From NCBI GenBank assembly GCA_023213395.1, contig CM041465.1, positions 114,459,741 to 114,523,740 on the forward strand: 64,000 nt of DNA. Direction: 5' to 3'. Positions 1-11,256 of this stretch are shown here, piece after piece. The position numbers were made by a program, and so were the translations under genes. Positions within the stretch are counted from its first letter, which is position 1. Each line of letters opens with the position of its first letter. A model generated the notes under the pieces. That model was not told where the DNA came from, made no database searches, and worked only from the letters and a program-made list of their open reading frames with translations. This DNA is from Cycas panzhihuaensis. Its lineage: Eukaryota; Cycadophyta.

Positions 1-912
1 AAGTGGTAACTAGATTATGTTGCAGGTGTGTGGGCTACTCTAGGCTTACTTTACTAGTACATTAGCCATAATACCAGATAACTTATAGATTTGTGAATCA
101 TTTGGTGTTGGAGGCTAGTGTATTTAGGTTTCAAGCCTTAGGTAATCTTCAGATTACCTAGATAACATTAAGAAGATTATTGAGGTTTCTATGTTACGGT
201 AAAGAGTGAGGGTTGCCATTGCATTGGCTGATGGGAATCGAGGAGAGGTGTGCCTCTAATTATCTAGGAGAGAATCTTATTAGGTCCATAATAGAGTGGG
301 CCTTTAAGTGATCTAAGACACTAAGGGTATTTCATTAGGATAAAGGATGTTGAGAAGGTAACTTAGAGAGGTTATGGGCAAGTTTGTAGGTGTATTAGTT
401 TTAGACATTATGAGGTTAGATGACTTGATAGTTAATCCCTATATAGGGATTTTATAGGCCTTATATGGAGATGATGGATGAGACCACAAAGGGTAGGATG
501 GAGCTCTATGTGGGGTATGGCGAGCTTATCATAAGGTAGAAATGATGGATAATAGGAGGGTACCTAACGGAGGTTGTACCCTAGGGAGGAGAGATGGCGC
601 TAGTGGTGGTGATGGAGGTTAGGGTATAAGAGGTACATATGATACTAAAGCTAACTCAAAACTCAAAATGTTTTTATGAGTTATTTTAGAATGGCTTTTA
701 TCATGTTTGTATTTATGTTTTATTTAGTTTTCTAAGCATGAAATTAACATGGAGTATTCTTTGTACAAGTGTAGATATGGTTAGCTATGAGGTAATAGTA
801 AAGGCTAAAGGTAACTTTTCCCATGATGTGGACCCTAAGAAAGCCTTCACTATGGAAAACCCATCTAACAACTACTTATAAAGCTTAATAGATACTCAAG
901 GGCTAGGAGACT
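1..912. other. Unresolved decayed sequence flanking gypsy-1
   Basis: No gene can be recognised on either strand: every frame has a stop every few tens of bases and no retroelement motif is legible. Together with 12926 onward this is the sequence into which gypsy-1 inserted. It is probably an older retroelement remnant, since everything to the right is, but that is inference. Confidence 0.4.
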
Positions 913-917
913 TACAT

Positions 918-1333
918 TGTTACATAACTCATCTCGCTAAGTTATGTAAAACAATATTATATGGAGAACTATCATCAGGTTAAGAGATAAGGCTAATTAT
1001 GGAACTCCATTTATCAGTCGATAAGCTGGCCAATGGTATGTAAGGCCATTATGTGATCTAATAGAATATAAGGCCACTTAGGCTACCAATAGGATTACAT
1101 AAAAAATACCCTTTTTTGTCTATATAAGGGTCATAAATTCTAAATGATGATTATCTTGATGTAACTTTTTATAAAGATTATGTTGTAATACTCTCTATTT
1201 TAGTGATCATTTGGTGCTCTTATGTTCTTGTGAAGTTCTCTATTTATTTGTTTGCCCTATTGGATAAAATGAAATGATTGCGATTGTCATTTTTCTACTA
1301 TCTCAAGGAGTGCTTGTGAGAAGAAACATCCCA
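918..1333 (+). repeat. Gypsy-1 5' LTR (416 bp)
   Basis: Starts TGTTACATAAC and ends ACATCCCA, the TG...CA form expected of LTRs. It has a CCAAT-like motif near 1085 and a TATA box (TATATAAG) at 1121-1128, followed by a U5-like region. It matches 12505-12920 end to end with the same length. A hand count over the first 190 bases gives about 26 differences, so the copy is old. Confidence 0.95.
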
Positions 1334-1335
1334 AG

Positions 1336-1347
1336 TAGTATTAGAGC
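1336..1347 (+). other. Gypsy-1 primer binding site (tRNA-iMet type)
   Basis: TAGTATTAGAGC two bases after the LTR end matches the usual TGGTATCAGAGC with two transitions (G to A, C to T). This is where the initiator tRNA-Met would prime minus-strand DNA synthesis. Confidence 0.8.
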
Positions 1348-2628
1348 TGCATTGCAATCATGGGAAGTTGCCCAAGAAATTAGAAATTTTTTTTCTTGAT
1401 AGATAGAGTACTCTCTCTACCCTGATAGAGATCAAAGAAAGACCTTTGCTTAGTACTCTCTCCATGAAGATTAAGGAATGGTACCAGGACATCCAAGAAT
1501 CAAGAGAAAAGGAGAATTTTTTACCCTAGGTAACTCCAGTACATTATCCTTTTGTTTTCTATCTAGTTTTAATTTCATTAATGTATTTTAATTTTTGCAT
1601 TGAATTATATCTCCATGGTAGATAACTCCACTAGGTGGCTACCCTTTCTTCCTCCCACCTCCTTTCTTTGATAGATAACTCCATTGGCTAGCTACCCAAG
1701 TAGTTAGGTAGAGACTCTGTACTGGGGGTCTTTAAATATCATAGGGATCTATCATTCTAGCTAAGTGCATCGTGGCTTTTCCACTCTTTATGTGAAGGAT
1801 TGAAGATAACACTCTTGAACCAAGCCCTAGACAGAACCTGGGTATGGAAGTACACCTTTATGTACCTTCAGGTAGATAGGAGGACATCTTTAAGTCCCAA
1901 TTCCTTCCTAGCATAGGTAACTATTGACCATTGAAGTTTTGTAGTATAGTGGTTAGTAGTTAGCACCATAAAGCTACCTACCCCAACTTCTACAGTTTAT
2001 TGGCAAGCCTATAAGACCAAGCATACCTTGTCTAGTGGTTGGTAGGATACTCTGGTATATATATTCTACCTCCAAGTTTAGACTACAAGTCACCTCATAT
2101 TTTAAACAAGAATTTCTTCTTCCACCTAAACTTAGACCCTGTCAACATAGTTAGAGTCACTACAAGAAAGGGGAGAAAAAAAAAACAGAGAGAAAAAAGA
2201 AAAAAGGAGAGAAAGGAAGCGAGAAAAAAAATAACTTTACTTAATTTAGTAAGAAACTTCACCCTTACAACTATATACCTTATTTCAATCAGTACTTCAT
2301 ATTGGTCAGTTTGCACTAGGTTGGTATATACAAGTAGTTTTCACGTTTTTCAATACCTGGTCACTAATGGGCCCCACCACCCCCAACCCCCACACACCTC
2401 ATTTACCCCATATGAATGAGATTTTTATACTTGTTCGAGAGAACCTGATCTCTTTCTTATGTAAATATTTTGGGTCAACATGCTATAAACACCCCACAAT
2501 CCCCCTATTTGCCCCTTCTCTTCCCCTTAACAACTCCCTAATTCTTACATCCTATTCTTTCTTGATCTTTCTCACTTTGTTCATCCCCCTTCTTTCTACC
2601 TATTCTTACCTCTTTATGCCCTTTCTCC
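1348..2628 (+). other. Gypsy-1 untranslated leader
   Basis: About 1.3 kb between primer site and gag start without a supported reading frame. It holds a purine-rich A/G tract around 2160-2230 and C-rich sequence around 2360-2640. The lysine-rich and hydrophobic open frames here are products of this skewed composition, not genes. Confidence 0.6.
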
Positions 2629-3660
2629 ATGGATCCTCAAAGTAACAGTGACAAAATCTTGGCATTCAAGCCCCAAGTCACCAACATTCAGGAAAAAATC
2701 AAGGAAGATTTAGACCACATGTATGAGGAGGTTAAAAATGAAGTAGCTACCATACAGACAGAATTTACCTCAAAACTATTAAACCTAACATCTCATGCTG
2801 ATATCTAAAATATAATTTAAAGGTTGAATAACTTCTCTCATCTGCCATAGTTGGCCCCATACACTAGTAAATTATGACTCCACCTCCATATCAGTAGCCA
2901 CCATTTCATCATAAGATCAACACCCCCCATTTGATCAAGATCTCAATAAGGACAGTACACAAAGTTGGATTAGTAAACTAGAGTCCTACTTTAGACTCAA
3001 CCCAATGTCAATAAATAAACAACTTATGTTTTCTTCCATCCACTTAGATGGGAAGGCACACCATTGGTTTTGATGGTGGAAGTGGGAGTACCCTTCTAAC
3101 CAGTCTTGTGCACACTTCTCTACCTACTTTTTTGAGCAATATGAAGGCACTTAGAACCAATCTTTTTTTATACAACTAACACGGTTAAAGTAAGTATCCT
3201 CTATCAAAGTATACACTGATAAGTTCTAATCTTTATGTAATTAGATTGATCAGTAACTTGATAAACATATTGAGATAGATATGTATGTGTTTAGGCTTAA
3301 AGAACATATCTAAATATACCTAAAGATAGTCTCCCTCTTTACTCTAAAAGATGCAATTAATATGGCTAAAGCAGTCAAAACAAAGTTTTCTACAGAAAGG
3401 CCTCCTCTATTTAGATAAGACTCCACCTGGCTTTCATGATCTCGACAAGCTGATATTGCCTGGTCCCAAAGACCATATCCAATTAACTATCAATGATCAC
3501 GTCCATGACCAGATGATACCCCATCTACATCTCTCAAGTAGCGCACTAAGGAACCATCTTTCAAGTCCATACACATCACTCCAATAGAGGCACAACATTA
3601 TCAGAAAGTCAACCTATGTATGTAATATTCTAAAAAATAGACCTCTAGTCACAGTAGAAT
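2629..3660 (+). pseudogene. Gypsy-1 gag pseudogene
   Basis: Gag is the capsid protein that packages the element RNA in the cytoplasm. The reading starts at an ATG at 2629 (MDPQSNSDKIL...). Around 2960-3350 it shows the retrotransposon-gag signature: a segment reading 'ISKLESYFRLNPM', then 'LDGKAHHWF' and a later 'FEQYEG'. Several in-frame stops and probable frame changes break it. No intact zinc knuckle CCHC could be read between gag and protease. The start is chosen because it is the first ATG that leads into the gag frame. Confidence 0.75.
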
Positions 3661-3789
3661 CTGCAAATCCAAGAAGATAGTCTTCATGATTAACCCAGAC
3701 TTATCTTTGGAAGATGACCCTAAGACTGAGTACAAATATGATGATGAATCCTAAGACCACCCTATTGATGAGTTACCTCCAAACCCTAA

Positions 3790-4260
3790 ATTTGAAGTTT
3801 CCTTATTAGTTGTTACTTCTATTGCATGTCTTAAATTGCTCTAAGTCAAAGGAATACTTCAAAAAAACCCAATTACTATTTTGATTTACAGTGATGCATC
3901 ACTAAATTCCATTGATATCTCTATTACTTAATAGTTGAATCTTTACATATAACCTAAAATAAGCTTTACTTGATCCTTACCTAGTCATGACACCCTTCAT
4001 TGTGTAAGAATAATAAAAAACCCCACGGTCCACATTGGCTCATATGCCCTTATCTCTAATTTTTATACCCCATCCATAGGTGGGTTAGATGTAATTCTTG
4101 GTGTATAATAGCTCCATATTCTAGGAACTTATAGCACCAATAACTCACCCATGACCCCATTCATTATGTTCAAAGATAACATGGGTTACTCGCATAAACT
4201 TTATGTGATACAAGCCCCCTCAAACAAAGTAATCTCACCCACCTGAATGCAGAGCAAATC
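3790..4260 (+). pseudogene. Gypsy-1 aspartic protease pseudogene
   Basis: Homologous to the retropepsin that cuts the polyprotein. The active-site block is recognisable but changed: where the family has DSGA the frame reads YSDA ('ILIYSDAS' near 3880), so the catalytic aspartate codon is gone. A second hallmark, 'GLDVILG' followed by a stop, lies near 4085. Both blocks occur in the expected order and spacing between gag and RT. Confidence 0.7.
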
Positions 4261-4376
4261 AATGGTAACATAGGATACATCATTTCTCTCAACAATATCT
4301 AGTACCATTTAGGTATTCACCCTAATATCTAACAAGTATTAGATTGATACCAATCTATATTTGCTCCATCACCTGC

Positions 4377-5860
4377 CCGCCCCTTGCTCAATCGAGGTTG
4401 TTATCATACTATTGAGTTACAAAATTCACACGACCCAATTAACTTTCGACCATATAGGAACTCGTAATTCCAAAAGAATGAAATTGAAAAAATCATAATG
4501 GAATTATTGGACATGGGTATCATCCAACCTAGTAAAATCCCATATGCAACACCCTCATTTTAGTTCACAAAAGTATGGCTCTTCGACTCTCGTTGACTAT
4601 CGTGTGCTCAATAAAATCACCATAAAAAATAAGTTCCCCATGCCACAAATCGATGAGATGTTAAATGAGATCCATGGTGCTGTAATTTTTACTAAACTCG
4701 ATCAAGATATTACCAAATCCCTATATTGCTAGAGGATCAACATAAAATGGCTTTCTGAACCCACCATGGCCACTTTGAGTTCCAAGTCATACCCTTTGGC
4801 CGCTGTAATGCTACAGCCACCTTTCAGGCCCTTATGAACAAGATCTTTTACCCATACCTATGAAAATTTATCATTATCTTCTTCGATAATATTCTTATCT
4901 ATAGCTCAACATGCCTACTCATATCTCACATCTATAAACAATCCTTCAAATCCTAGTTGAGAATAAACTATATGCTAAACTCTACAAATATGAGTTTGGG
5001 AAATTTGAACTACAATACCTTAGTCATATTATATCCTTTATAGGGGTTTAGGTGGATCCTGATAAAATCTATGTTATCACTAATTAGCCAACCCCAAAAA
5101 CCCTAACCCAATTGCAGGCTTTCCTAGGACTTACCAGATTCTATCGTTGGTTTGTTCAAAATTATGCCACATTAACCATCCCTTAACCCACTTACTTTGG
5201 AAGGATTCTTTCTAATGGTACCCCTCAGCCAATGAGACCTTCCTCCATCTAAAGGAGGTCATGATAACCACCCTAGTTTTAGCCTCTCCTAACTTTACTC
5301 AGCCTTTCCAACTAGAATACGATGCCTTCGGGTTTGGATTGGGTGCAGTCTTAATGTAGGACTTGTACCCCATCACCTTTGAAAGTCAAAAATTCAAAGA
5401 TTATGAGTGCAAACTATCTACCTATCAAAAAGAAATATGGGCCATCCTCCATGCTATTGACAAATGGCAAAAGTATCTATTTGGTTCTAAATTTACTATT
5501 CTCATGATCATCATAGCCTTAGTAGCTTACTAGATCAACCAGTCCTCTCAGAAGAGCAGGCTAAATGGGTTGATCGCCTCAAAATTTTTGATTTTATAAT
5601 CACATATAAAAAGAGGAAAGATAACATTATGGAAGGTGTTCTCTCAAGGCTACCTTCCCCTACACTTGATGATAACATAGGTCACATTGAGGACCCCTCC
5701 ATTTATATCATTTCTTCCCCGGAACTGACGTGGATATAGGTCTTAGCCACAGCTAACCAAACCCAACCTGATTTCACACACTGGGTTGATAAGGTCCACA
5801 CTCATAAGGATTGGTTCATCCATAATAATCTTCTCTTATATCAAAAATGCATGTTTATAC
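4377..5860 (+). pseudogene. Gypsy-1 reverse transcriptase and RNase H pseudogene
   Basis: RT copies the RNA into cDNA and RNase H removes the template. RT blocks seen in order: 'NFRPYRNS', '[12 protein letters not shown]' with '[12 protein letters not shown]' (4600-4700), 'FEFQVIPFG' (about 4780), then the catalytic block reading 'FFDNILIYSS' where the family has FxDDILIYS, so the second Asp is Asn. RNase H follows with 'LEYDAFGFGLGAVLM' (about 5310), 'STYQKEIWAILHAI' (about 5420) and 'RKDNIMEGVLSRLP' (about 5620). Numerous stops and several frame changes make it non-functional. Confidence 0.9.
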
Positions 5861-5909
5861 ACCCCCACTCAACTTTTATTCCACAAATTTTATCAGAATA
5901 TCATTCTTC
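5860..5909 (+). pseudogene. Gypsy-1 integrase, N-terminal fragment before copia-1
   Basis: The frame ends '...EYHSSP' at the copia-1 target site. In intact gypsy integrases this leads into the HHCC zinc finger ('SSPLGGHSG'). The remainder resumes at 11257, directly after the copia-1 target duplication. Confidence 0.75.
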
Positions 5910-5914
5910 CCCTC
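5910..5914. repeat. Copia-1 target site duplication (left)
   Basis: CCCTC directly before the copia-1 LTR, repeated exactly at 11252-11256 after the second LTR. Confidence 0.9.
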
Positions 5915-6561
5915 TGTTGGATATTGTGACAATAATATCTTGGGGCTAAAATTTTGGTATGTTTTTGGTGCGATTTCCCCCCCAATCTTTCTCAAGGAGT
6001 TCCAAGGAGGGTAGGAGCCCCCCTTGGGTGAGGGGTGCGGGGGGGCATGCAATGTCCCTTGCTAAGAGGGGGTTGAGGGGCGATAGCCCTAGACCCAAAA
6101 AATTAGCCCTGTAAACTATATTAAAATGTAAAGAGAATCATGTTCATTTGATACAAATACCCTAGACTCTACGGTTGAGATTTATGCCTTCGATGTCCCT
6201 CTCATGTAGCCTGATTTAGGGCTTTTTCTTATTATGTTGTATGTAATATAATATCTTTGTGATGAGGCGGTGGCTGGTTGTTGTTCTTGAGAGCACTCTG
6301 CTACTGAGATATATTGTTTCTCCATTCTACAGTAATAAAGATTGATACCTTTCCTATGTGGATGTTTCCCTAGCACACTACTAGGATTTTACCACATTAT
6401 ATTAGGTGCATATGTGATGTTTGGCTTTCATTTTCATGTTATTATATTATCTCTGAGTTTAGAACTTACATGTAATTTTAAGTTTTGATTTCTGTAACTA
6501 GTTGCAAGAATGCAATAAATCTTGGTGGCGGTTAAAGGGTTGGGACCTTGTATTCTCAACA
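5915..6561 (+). repeat. Copia-1 5' LTR (647 bp)
   Basis: Begins TGTTGGATATTGTGAC and ends TTCTCAACA. Between about 5975 and 6090 it carries C- and G-runs, including an inverted repeat at 5999-6026 (CCAAGG(A)GGG pairing with CCC(C)CCTTGG). The rest is AT-rich. No TATA box is certain; 'CTATATTAAAA' near 6117 is a candidate. Confidence 0.95.
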
Positions 6562-6563
6562 AG

Positions 6564-6574
6564 TGGTATCAGAG
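6564..6574 (+). other. Copia-1 primer binding site
   Basis: TGGTATCAGAG starts two bases after the LTR end and is an unmutated match to the initiator tRNA-Met primer site used by most plant copia elements. Confidence 0.9.
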
Positions 6575-6634
6575 TTACTCTTTTTTTTTTGCAGCGAGTT
6601 TATGAAGGTTTTGGTTTTGGATTTTCTACACCAA

Positions 6635-7890
6635 ATGGAAAAACTAGCAGGTGCAAAGTTTGAGGTGGAGAAATTCAATAGCAAGAACAACTTCGAGTTG
6701 TGGAAGCTAAAAGTGCACGATGTTCTTATATAGCAGGGTTTGTACAAAGCCCTTGCAGGTAAATCGAAGAAACCCGCAGGGATGGATGATGATGAATGGG
6801 ATGACTTAGATAAAAAGGCACTTAGAACAATATGATTGTGCTTAGCAGATGAAGTCTTGTTTAACATCACAGGGGAGGAGACATCAGTAGGATTATGGAC
6901 CCGGTTGGAAGGCCTGTATATGACCAAATCAGTAATGAATCAAATCTACCTAAAGAGGCAATTGTACTCATTACGGATGAAGGAAGGTACAAAAATTGCT
7001 GACCATTTAAATATTTTCAATACTCTTATTTGTCAGTTGACCAGTATCGATGTTAAAATTAAGGATGAGGACAAGGTTGTTACCTTGTTATGCTCATTAC
7101 CTAAATCCTAGTAAAATATTGTCACCTTAATTAGTTTTAGCACTACAAATATATTGGATTATGATTCTATTGTGAGTGCTTTTCTAATAGAATAAGTGCG
7201 AAGGAAGTCTAGTCTTGAAACCTCCACACCAAAAGCTATGATGGCAAGGGGTAGAACGATTGAGAGAGGATAAAACTCTAGGGATACATCAAGGTCCAAG
7301 TTAAATAGCAAAAAGAGTAAGCTCAGATGTTGGCATTGTAATAAGACTGGTCACCTCAAGAAGGATTGTTACAAAAGGAAGGAGTTCTAGAAAAAGGAAG
7401 ATCTTGTCAAGGAGGCGAATCAAGTGGAGTCAAATCAAGGTATGGATGATGATGTCTTGGTTGCTTGTAATGTTTCTCATTATCACCATGGTAGGTTGTT
7501 AGATTCAGGTGCTTCACACCATATGTGTCCACACAAGAGTTGGTTCTCATCATACCAACCTATTGATGGTGGTGATGTGCTTATGGGGAATGAAGTTTCT
7601 TGTAAGACAGTGGGCATCGGTAGCATCCAGATTAAGATGTTCGATGGGGTAGTAAGAACATTAACTGAGGTTAGATATGCACCTAATTAGAAAAGAAATC
7701 TGATTTCCTTAGGTGAACTCGATTTAGGTGGTTATAAGCATACAGGTCATGAAGGAGTCCTAAAGGTGTCAAAGGGTGCCTTGGTTGTTATGAAAGCCTT
7801 AAAGAAAGGAAATCTTTACATTTTAGTGGGAATTACATATGTCAACCAAGCAGTTATAGCATCAAAAAGGCTGTAAAAAATCTAGCTTAG
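6635..7890 (+). pseudogene. Copia-1 gag-protease pseudogene
   Basis: One frame runs from the ATG at 6635 through gag, zinc knuckle and protease, broken only by in-frame stops (for example after 'VHDVLI' near 6732). The gag part has the copia gag layout ('FNSKNNFELWKLKV', 'AWNxL'-like 'GLWTRLEGLYM', 'DHLNIFNTLICQL'). A complete CCHC knuckle 'CWHCNKTGHLKKDC' lies at about 7330-7372. The protease keeps its active site in 'LLDSGASHHMC' near 7500, followed by 'LTEVRYAP' and the pre-integrase stretch. No frameshift is needed up to about 7890. Confidence 0.92.
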
Positions 7891-8940
7891 TTATGGCATC
7901 AGAGACTTGGGCACATGAGTGAGAGAGGACTTAAAATGCTAATAAACCATAAGTTGCTTCCTAACTTGTAGCTTTTAGACTTGGCTTTTTATAAACATTG
8001 TGTTTTTGGAAAATAGTGTGAGCCTTGAGGTTTAAAGTAGGGAGTCACACTAGTAAAGGCATTACGGATTACATACATTCAGATGTATGGGGACCAACCC
8101 CTAAAATATCTTATGGAGGATCATTGTATTTTGTCACATTTATAGATTATTACTCCAGGAAGGTATGGGTCTATTTTTTGAAAAGGAAATCAGAAGTGTT
8201 TAGTATGTTTAAGTAGTTCAAGGCTCTAGTTGAGAATAACACTGGTAAGACAATCAAATGTTTAGGCCGACAATGGAGGTGAGTTCAACTCTTTGGAATT
8301 TGAGAACTATTGTAGAGAAGTTGGGATAAAAAAACATAAGACCACTAGCTATACTTCACAATAAAATGACATTTCTAAGCATATGAATAGGACACTCTTG
8401 GAAAGAGCAAGAAGTATGCTAAGTAATGCGGAGTGGAAGGCGGGGCTTGTGGCGAAGTTATTCAAATAGCTTGCTATCGGTAAGCAGATCACCATCACTT
8501 GCAATAGATTGCAAGTTTCCTAAAGAGGTATGAATTTGGACATCCATGTGATTATTCAAATTTAAAAGTTTTTAGTTGTGATGCTTATGCAGGTGATAAA
8601 AGTAAACGTTCAAAGTTAGACCCAAAATCCAAGAGATATATCTTTGTTGGTTATGGTGATAAGGATGGTGTGAAGGGACATAGGTTGTGGGATCCTCACG
8701 CCTACAAAATCAATATTAACAGAGATGTCATATTTGATGAATCTCCCCTTGTAAAATCAGATAGTGGAGAAGTTGAAATAAAACAAGAGCAGCAAGATGA
8801 ACATCAACAAGTCAAGTTTGAAATGTAGCCATCTATGGAATTAGAAGAGCATGAAGATCTTTCTAAAGATGAATCATTAGCATATTCACAGGAGTATGTG
8901 GACACTCCTCTGACAATAGTTAGAAGATCTACATGAGTTA
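7890..8940 (+). pseudogene. Copia-1 integrase pseudogene
   Basis: Integrase inserts the cDNA in the nucleus. The zinc-finger histidines appear in 'WHQRLGHMSERG' (about 7893), then the core starts at '[11 protein letters not shown]' (about 8075; first catalytic Asp) and '[17 protein letters not shown]'. The second Asp block is damaged by a frame change near 8260. The Glu block reads 'MNRTLLERARSML' (about 8385). The C-terminal part 'YIFVGYGDKDGVKGHRLWDP' (about 8640) is the usual copia integrase tail. At least two frame changes and many stops are present. Confidence 0.85.
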
Positions 8941-8999
8941 ATCATCCACCTGACAGGTACAACCCTTCTATTTCTATTTCTTTGGTTTCTAATGATGGT

Positions 9000-10012
9000 G
9001 ACCCTAAATGTTATTAGGAAGTAGTAGATGATATCCATGGTGAGAAGTGGAAAAAGACTATGTAGGAAGAGAGAGATGCTTTGAAGAAAAATAATTCATG
9101 GGACTTGGTAGAACTTCCACATGGCAGGAAGACTATTGGTTGCAGGTGGGTTTTCAAAAAGAAAATAGATATTGATGGAAAAGTTGATAAATCTGAGGCA
9201 AGACTAGTGGCTAAAGGTTTTGCGAGAGAAAGTAGGTATTGTCTTTCATAAGATCTTTTCACCGATTGTCAAACTTGTTTCAATTCAGTGTTGTTAGCAT
9301 TGGTAGCTTCTCTCAATTTGGAGTTGGGCGATTAGATGTAAAATAACATTTCTACATGGAGATTTAGATGAGGAGATCTATATGGATCAACCAGAAGGGT
9401 TTGTACAAGGTGGCAGGAAAAGACTTATTCTGGGCTCAGGAAATCATTGTATGGCCTAAAGCAATCACCCAGGCAGTGGTACAAGAAGTTTGATGCCTTC
9501 ATGGAGAGCCAAAATTTCAAAAGAAGTGAGTATGATCATTGTGTTTACTTTAAATTTATGGGCAATGGCTTATTCATTGTCTTGGTATTATATGTTGATG
9601 ACATGCTAATTACAAGTAAGAGCATGGAAGAAATCAATAAGCTAAAGGCTCAATTGGCTAGGACTTTTAATATGAAGGATCTAGGAGCTCCAAAACAAAT
9701 CTTAGGCATGGATATACACAGAGACAGGAAAAATGGTAAGCTATGGTTATCACAAAAGAAATATGTGGAGAAGGTGCTAACCAGGTTTGGTATGGCAAAT
9801 GTGAAACCAGTGTGTATCCCATTGGCTTCCCACTTCAAGCTTTCTTCGAATATGAGTCCTAGTAGTAGAGAAGAAAAGGCTTATATGTCTCGTGTGCCTT
9901 ATGCCAGTGTAGTAGGAAGTTTGATGGATGCCATGGTATGTACAAGACCTAATATTTCACATGCAAACAGTGTAGTTAGCAGGTTTATGGAAAATCCAAG
10001 AAAGGAACATTA
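9000..10012 (+). pseudogene. Copia-1 reverse transcriptase pseudogene
   Basis: The copia RT signature is readable: 'NSWDLVELP', 'GCRWVFKKK', 'ARLVAKGF' (9090-9220), a frameshifted middle (9240-9440), then a long open stretch from 9447 with 'YGLKQSPRQWYKKF', the intact catalytic motif 'YVDDMLIT' (about 9590) and 'FNMKDLGAPKQILGM'. The 9447-10012 piece is 188 codons without a stop, the best preserved copia coding in the window. The break is in the first half of RT. Confidence 0.93.
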
Positions 10013-10556
10013 GGCTGCAGTGAAATGGGTGCTTTAGTATTTGAGAGGCACGAGCGACTACTGTATCACCTTTGGAGGTACAGGTAATCAGGTTTGTGGA
10101 TATGTCGATTTAGACTTTGTAGGAGATTTAGACAAAAGAAGGTCTACTTCAGGTTATGTTTTTACTCTTACAAATGGTCCAGTTAGTTGGATGTCCAAAT
10201 TATAGAGCACAATTACACTGTCAAGCACAGAAGTTGAATATGTTATTGCAGCACATGCTTGTAAAGAAGCAATATGGTTACAGGGCCTATCGGTTAAGCT
10301 TAGAAGGAGACAGGAAAATGTAAAGGTATTTTGTTACAGTCAAAGTGTCATTTACTTAGCCAAGAATCCAGCTTATCATAGTAGAACAAAGCATATTGCT
10401 CTTAAGTACCATTTTGTTAGACAGGTTATGGAAGCAAGTGGAGTGGCACTTGAGAAGATTCACACCAATCAGAATTGTGCTGATATATTCATAAAACCAA
10501 TACCATTAGAGAATTTCAAATGGTGTTTCACTTCTCTTGGCTTGAAGAAAAGATGA
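10013..10556 (+). pseudogene. Copia-1 RNase H, polyprotein C-terminus
   Basis: Same frame as the preceding RT piece. 'YLRGTSDYCITFG', 'GYVDLDFVGDLDKRRSTSGYVF' (about 10095), 'LSSTEVEYVIAAHACKEAIWL' (about 10220), 'RTKHIALKYHFVR' (about 10385) and the terminal 'NCADIFIKP' are standard for copia RNase H. The first Asp (CxDxDF) and the Glu (STEVEY) are present. The polyprotein ends at the TGA at 10554-10556, about 50 bp before the 3' LTR. Confidence 0.93.
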
Positions 10557-10594
10557 TGAAGGGTCTAGGAAAGGTACTAGGTAATTATTATCAA

Positions 10595-10603
10595 GGTGGA
10601 GAT
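10595..10603 (+). other. Copia-1 polypurine tract
   Basis: Purine-rich AAGGTGGAGA-like run directly before the 3' LTR, the plus-strand primer site. Confidence 0.7.
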
Positions 10604-11251
10604 TGTTAGATATTATGACAACAATATTTTGGGGCTAAAATTTTGGCATGTTTTCAGCACGGTTTGCCCCCCTAATCTTTCTTAGGGGGTTCCAAGGGGT
10701 GTGGGAGCCCCCTTTGGCTAAGGGGTGTGGGGGGTCATGGAACGCTCCCTACTAAGAGGGGGTTTGGGGGTGATAGACCCCGACCCGAAAAATTAGCCCT
10801 GTAAACCATATTAAAATGTAAAGAGAACTATGGTCATTCGATACAAATACCCTAGATTCTATGGTTGATATTTATGCCTTGGATGTCCCTCTCATGTTGC
10901 CCAATTTAGGGGTTTTTCTTATTATGTTATATGTAATATAATGTAATGTGATGAGGGCGACGACTGGTTGTTATTCCTAAGAGCACTCTGCTAATGAGAT
11001 ATATTGTTTCTCCATTCTACAACAATAAAGATCGATACCTTTCCTGTATGGATGTTTTCCTAGCATATTGCTAGGGTTTTACCACGTTATATCAGGTGCA
11101 TATGTGATGTCTAGCTTTCATTTTCATGTTATTGTATTATCTCTTAGTTTAGAACTTGCATGTAATTTTAAGTTTCAATTTCTATAACTAGTTGCAAGAA
11201 TGCAATAGATCTTGGTGGCAGTTAAAGGGTTGGGACCTTGTATTCTCAACA
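10604..11251 (+). repeat. Copia-1 3' LTR (648 bp)
   Basis: Begins TGTTAGATATTATGAC and ends TTCTCAACA. It aligns with 5915-6561 throughout and is followed at once by the target duplication CCCTC (11252-11256). Confidence 0.95.
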
Positions 11252-11256
11252 CCCTC

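Larger units (their letters stand above)
5915..11251 (+). mobile_element. Copia-1: Ty1/copia LTR retrotransposon nested in gypsy-1
   Basis: LTRs at 5915-6561 and 10604-11251, exact TSD CCCTC, and internal order gag, protease, integrase, RT, RNase H, the diagnostic Ty1/copia order. The overall make-up resembles the plant Tnt1/Retrofit-like group, by motif wording only. It lies in the same orientation as gypsy-1 and splits its integrase. The last 141 bp of the two LTRs differ at about 10 positions, nine of them transitions, so it is clearly younger than its host element (about 13 percent in gypsy-1). Confidence 0.96.

Noticed and set aside
2039-2645. Open frames of 126, 73 and 92 codons in the gypsy-1 leader
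   Set aside because: They follow purine- or C-rich composition (lysine/arginine runs one way, Phe/Leu runs the other), overlap each other and have no family motif.
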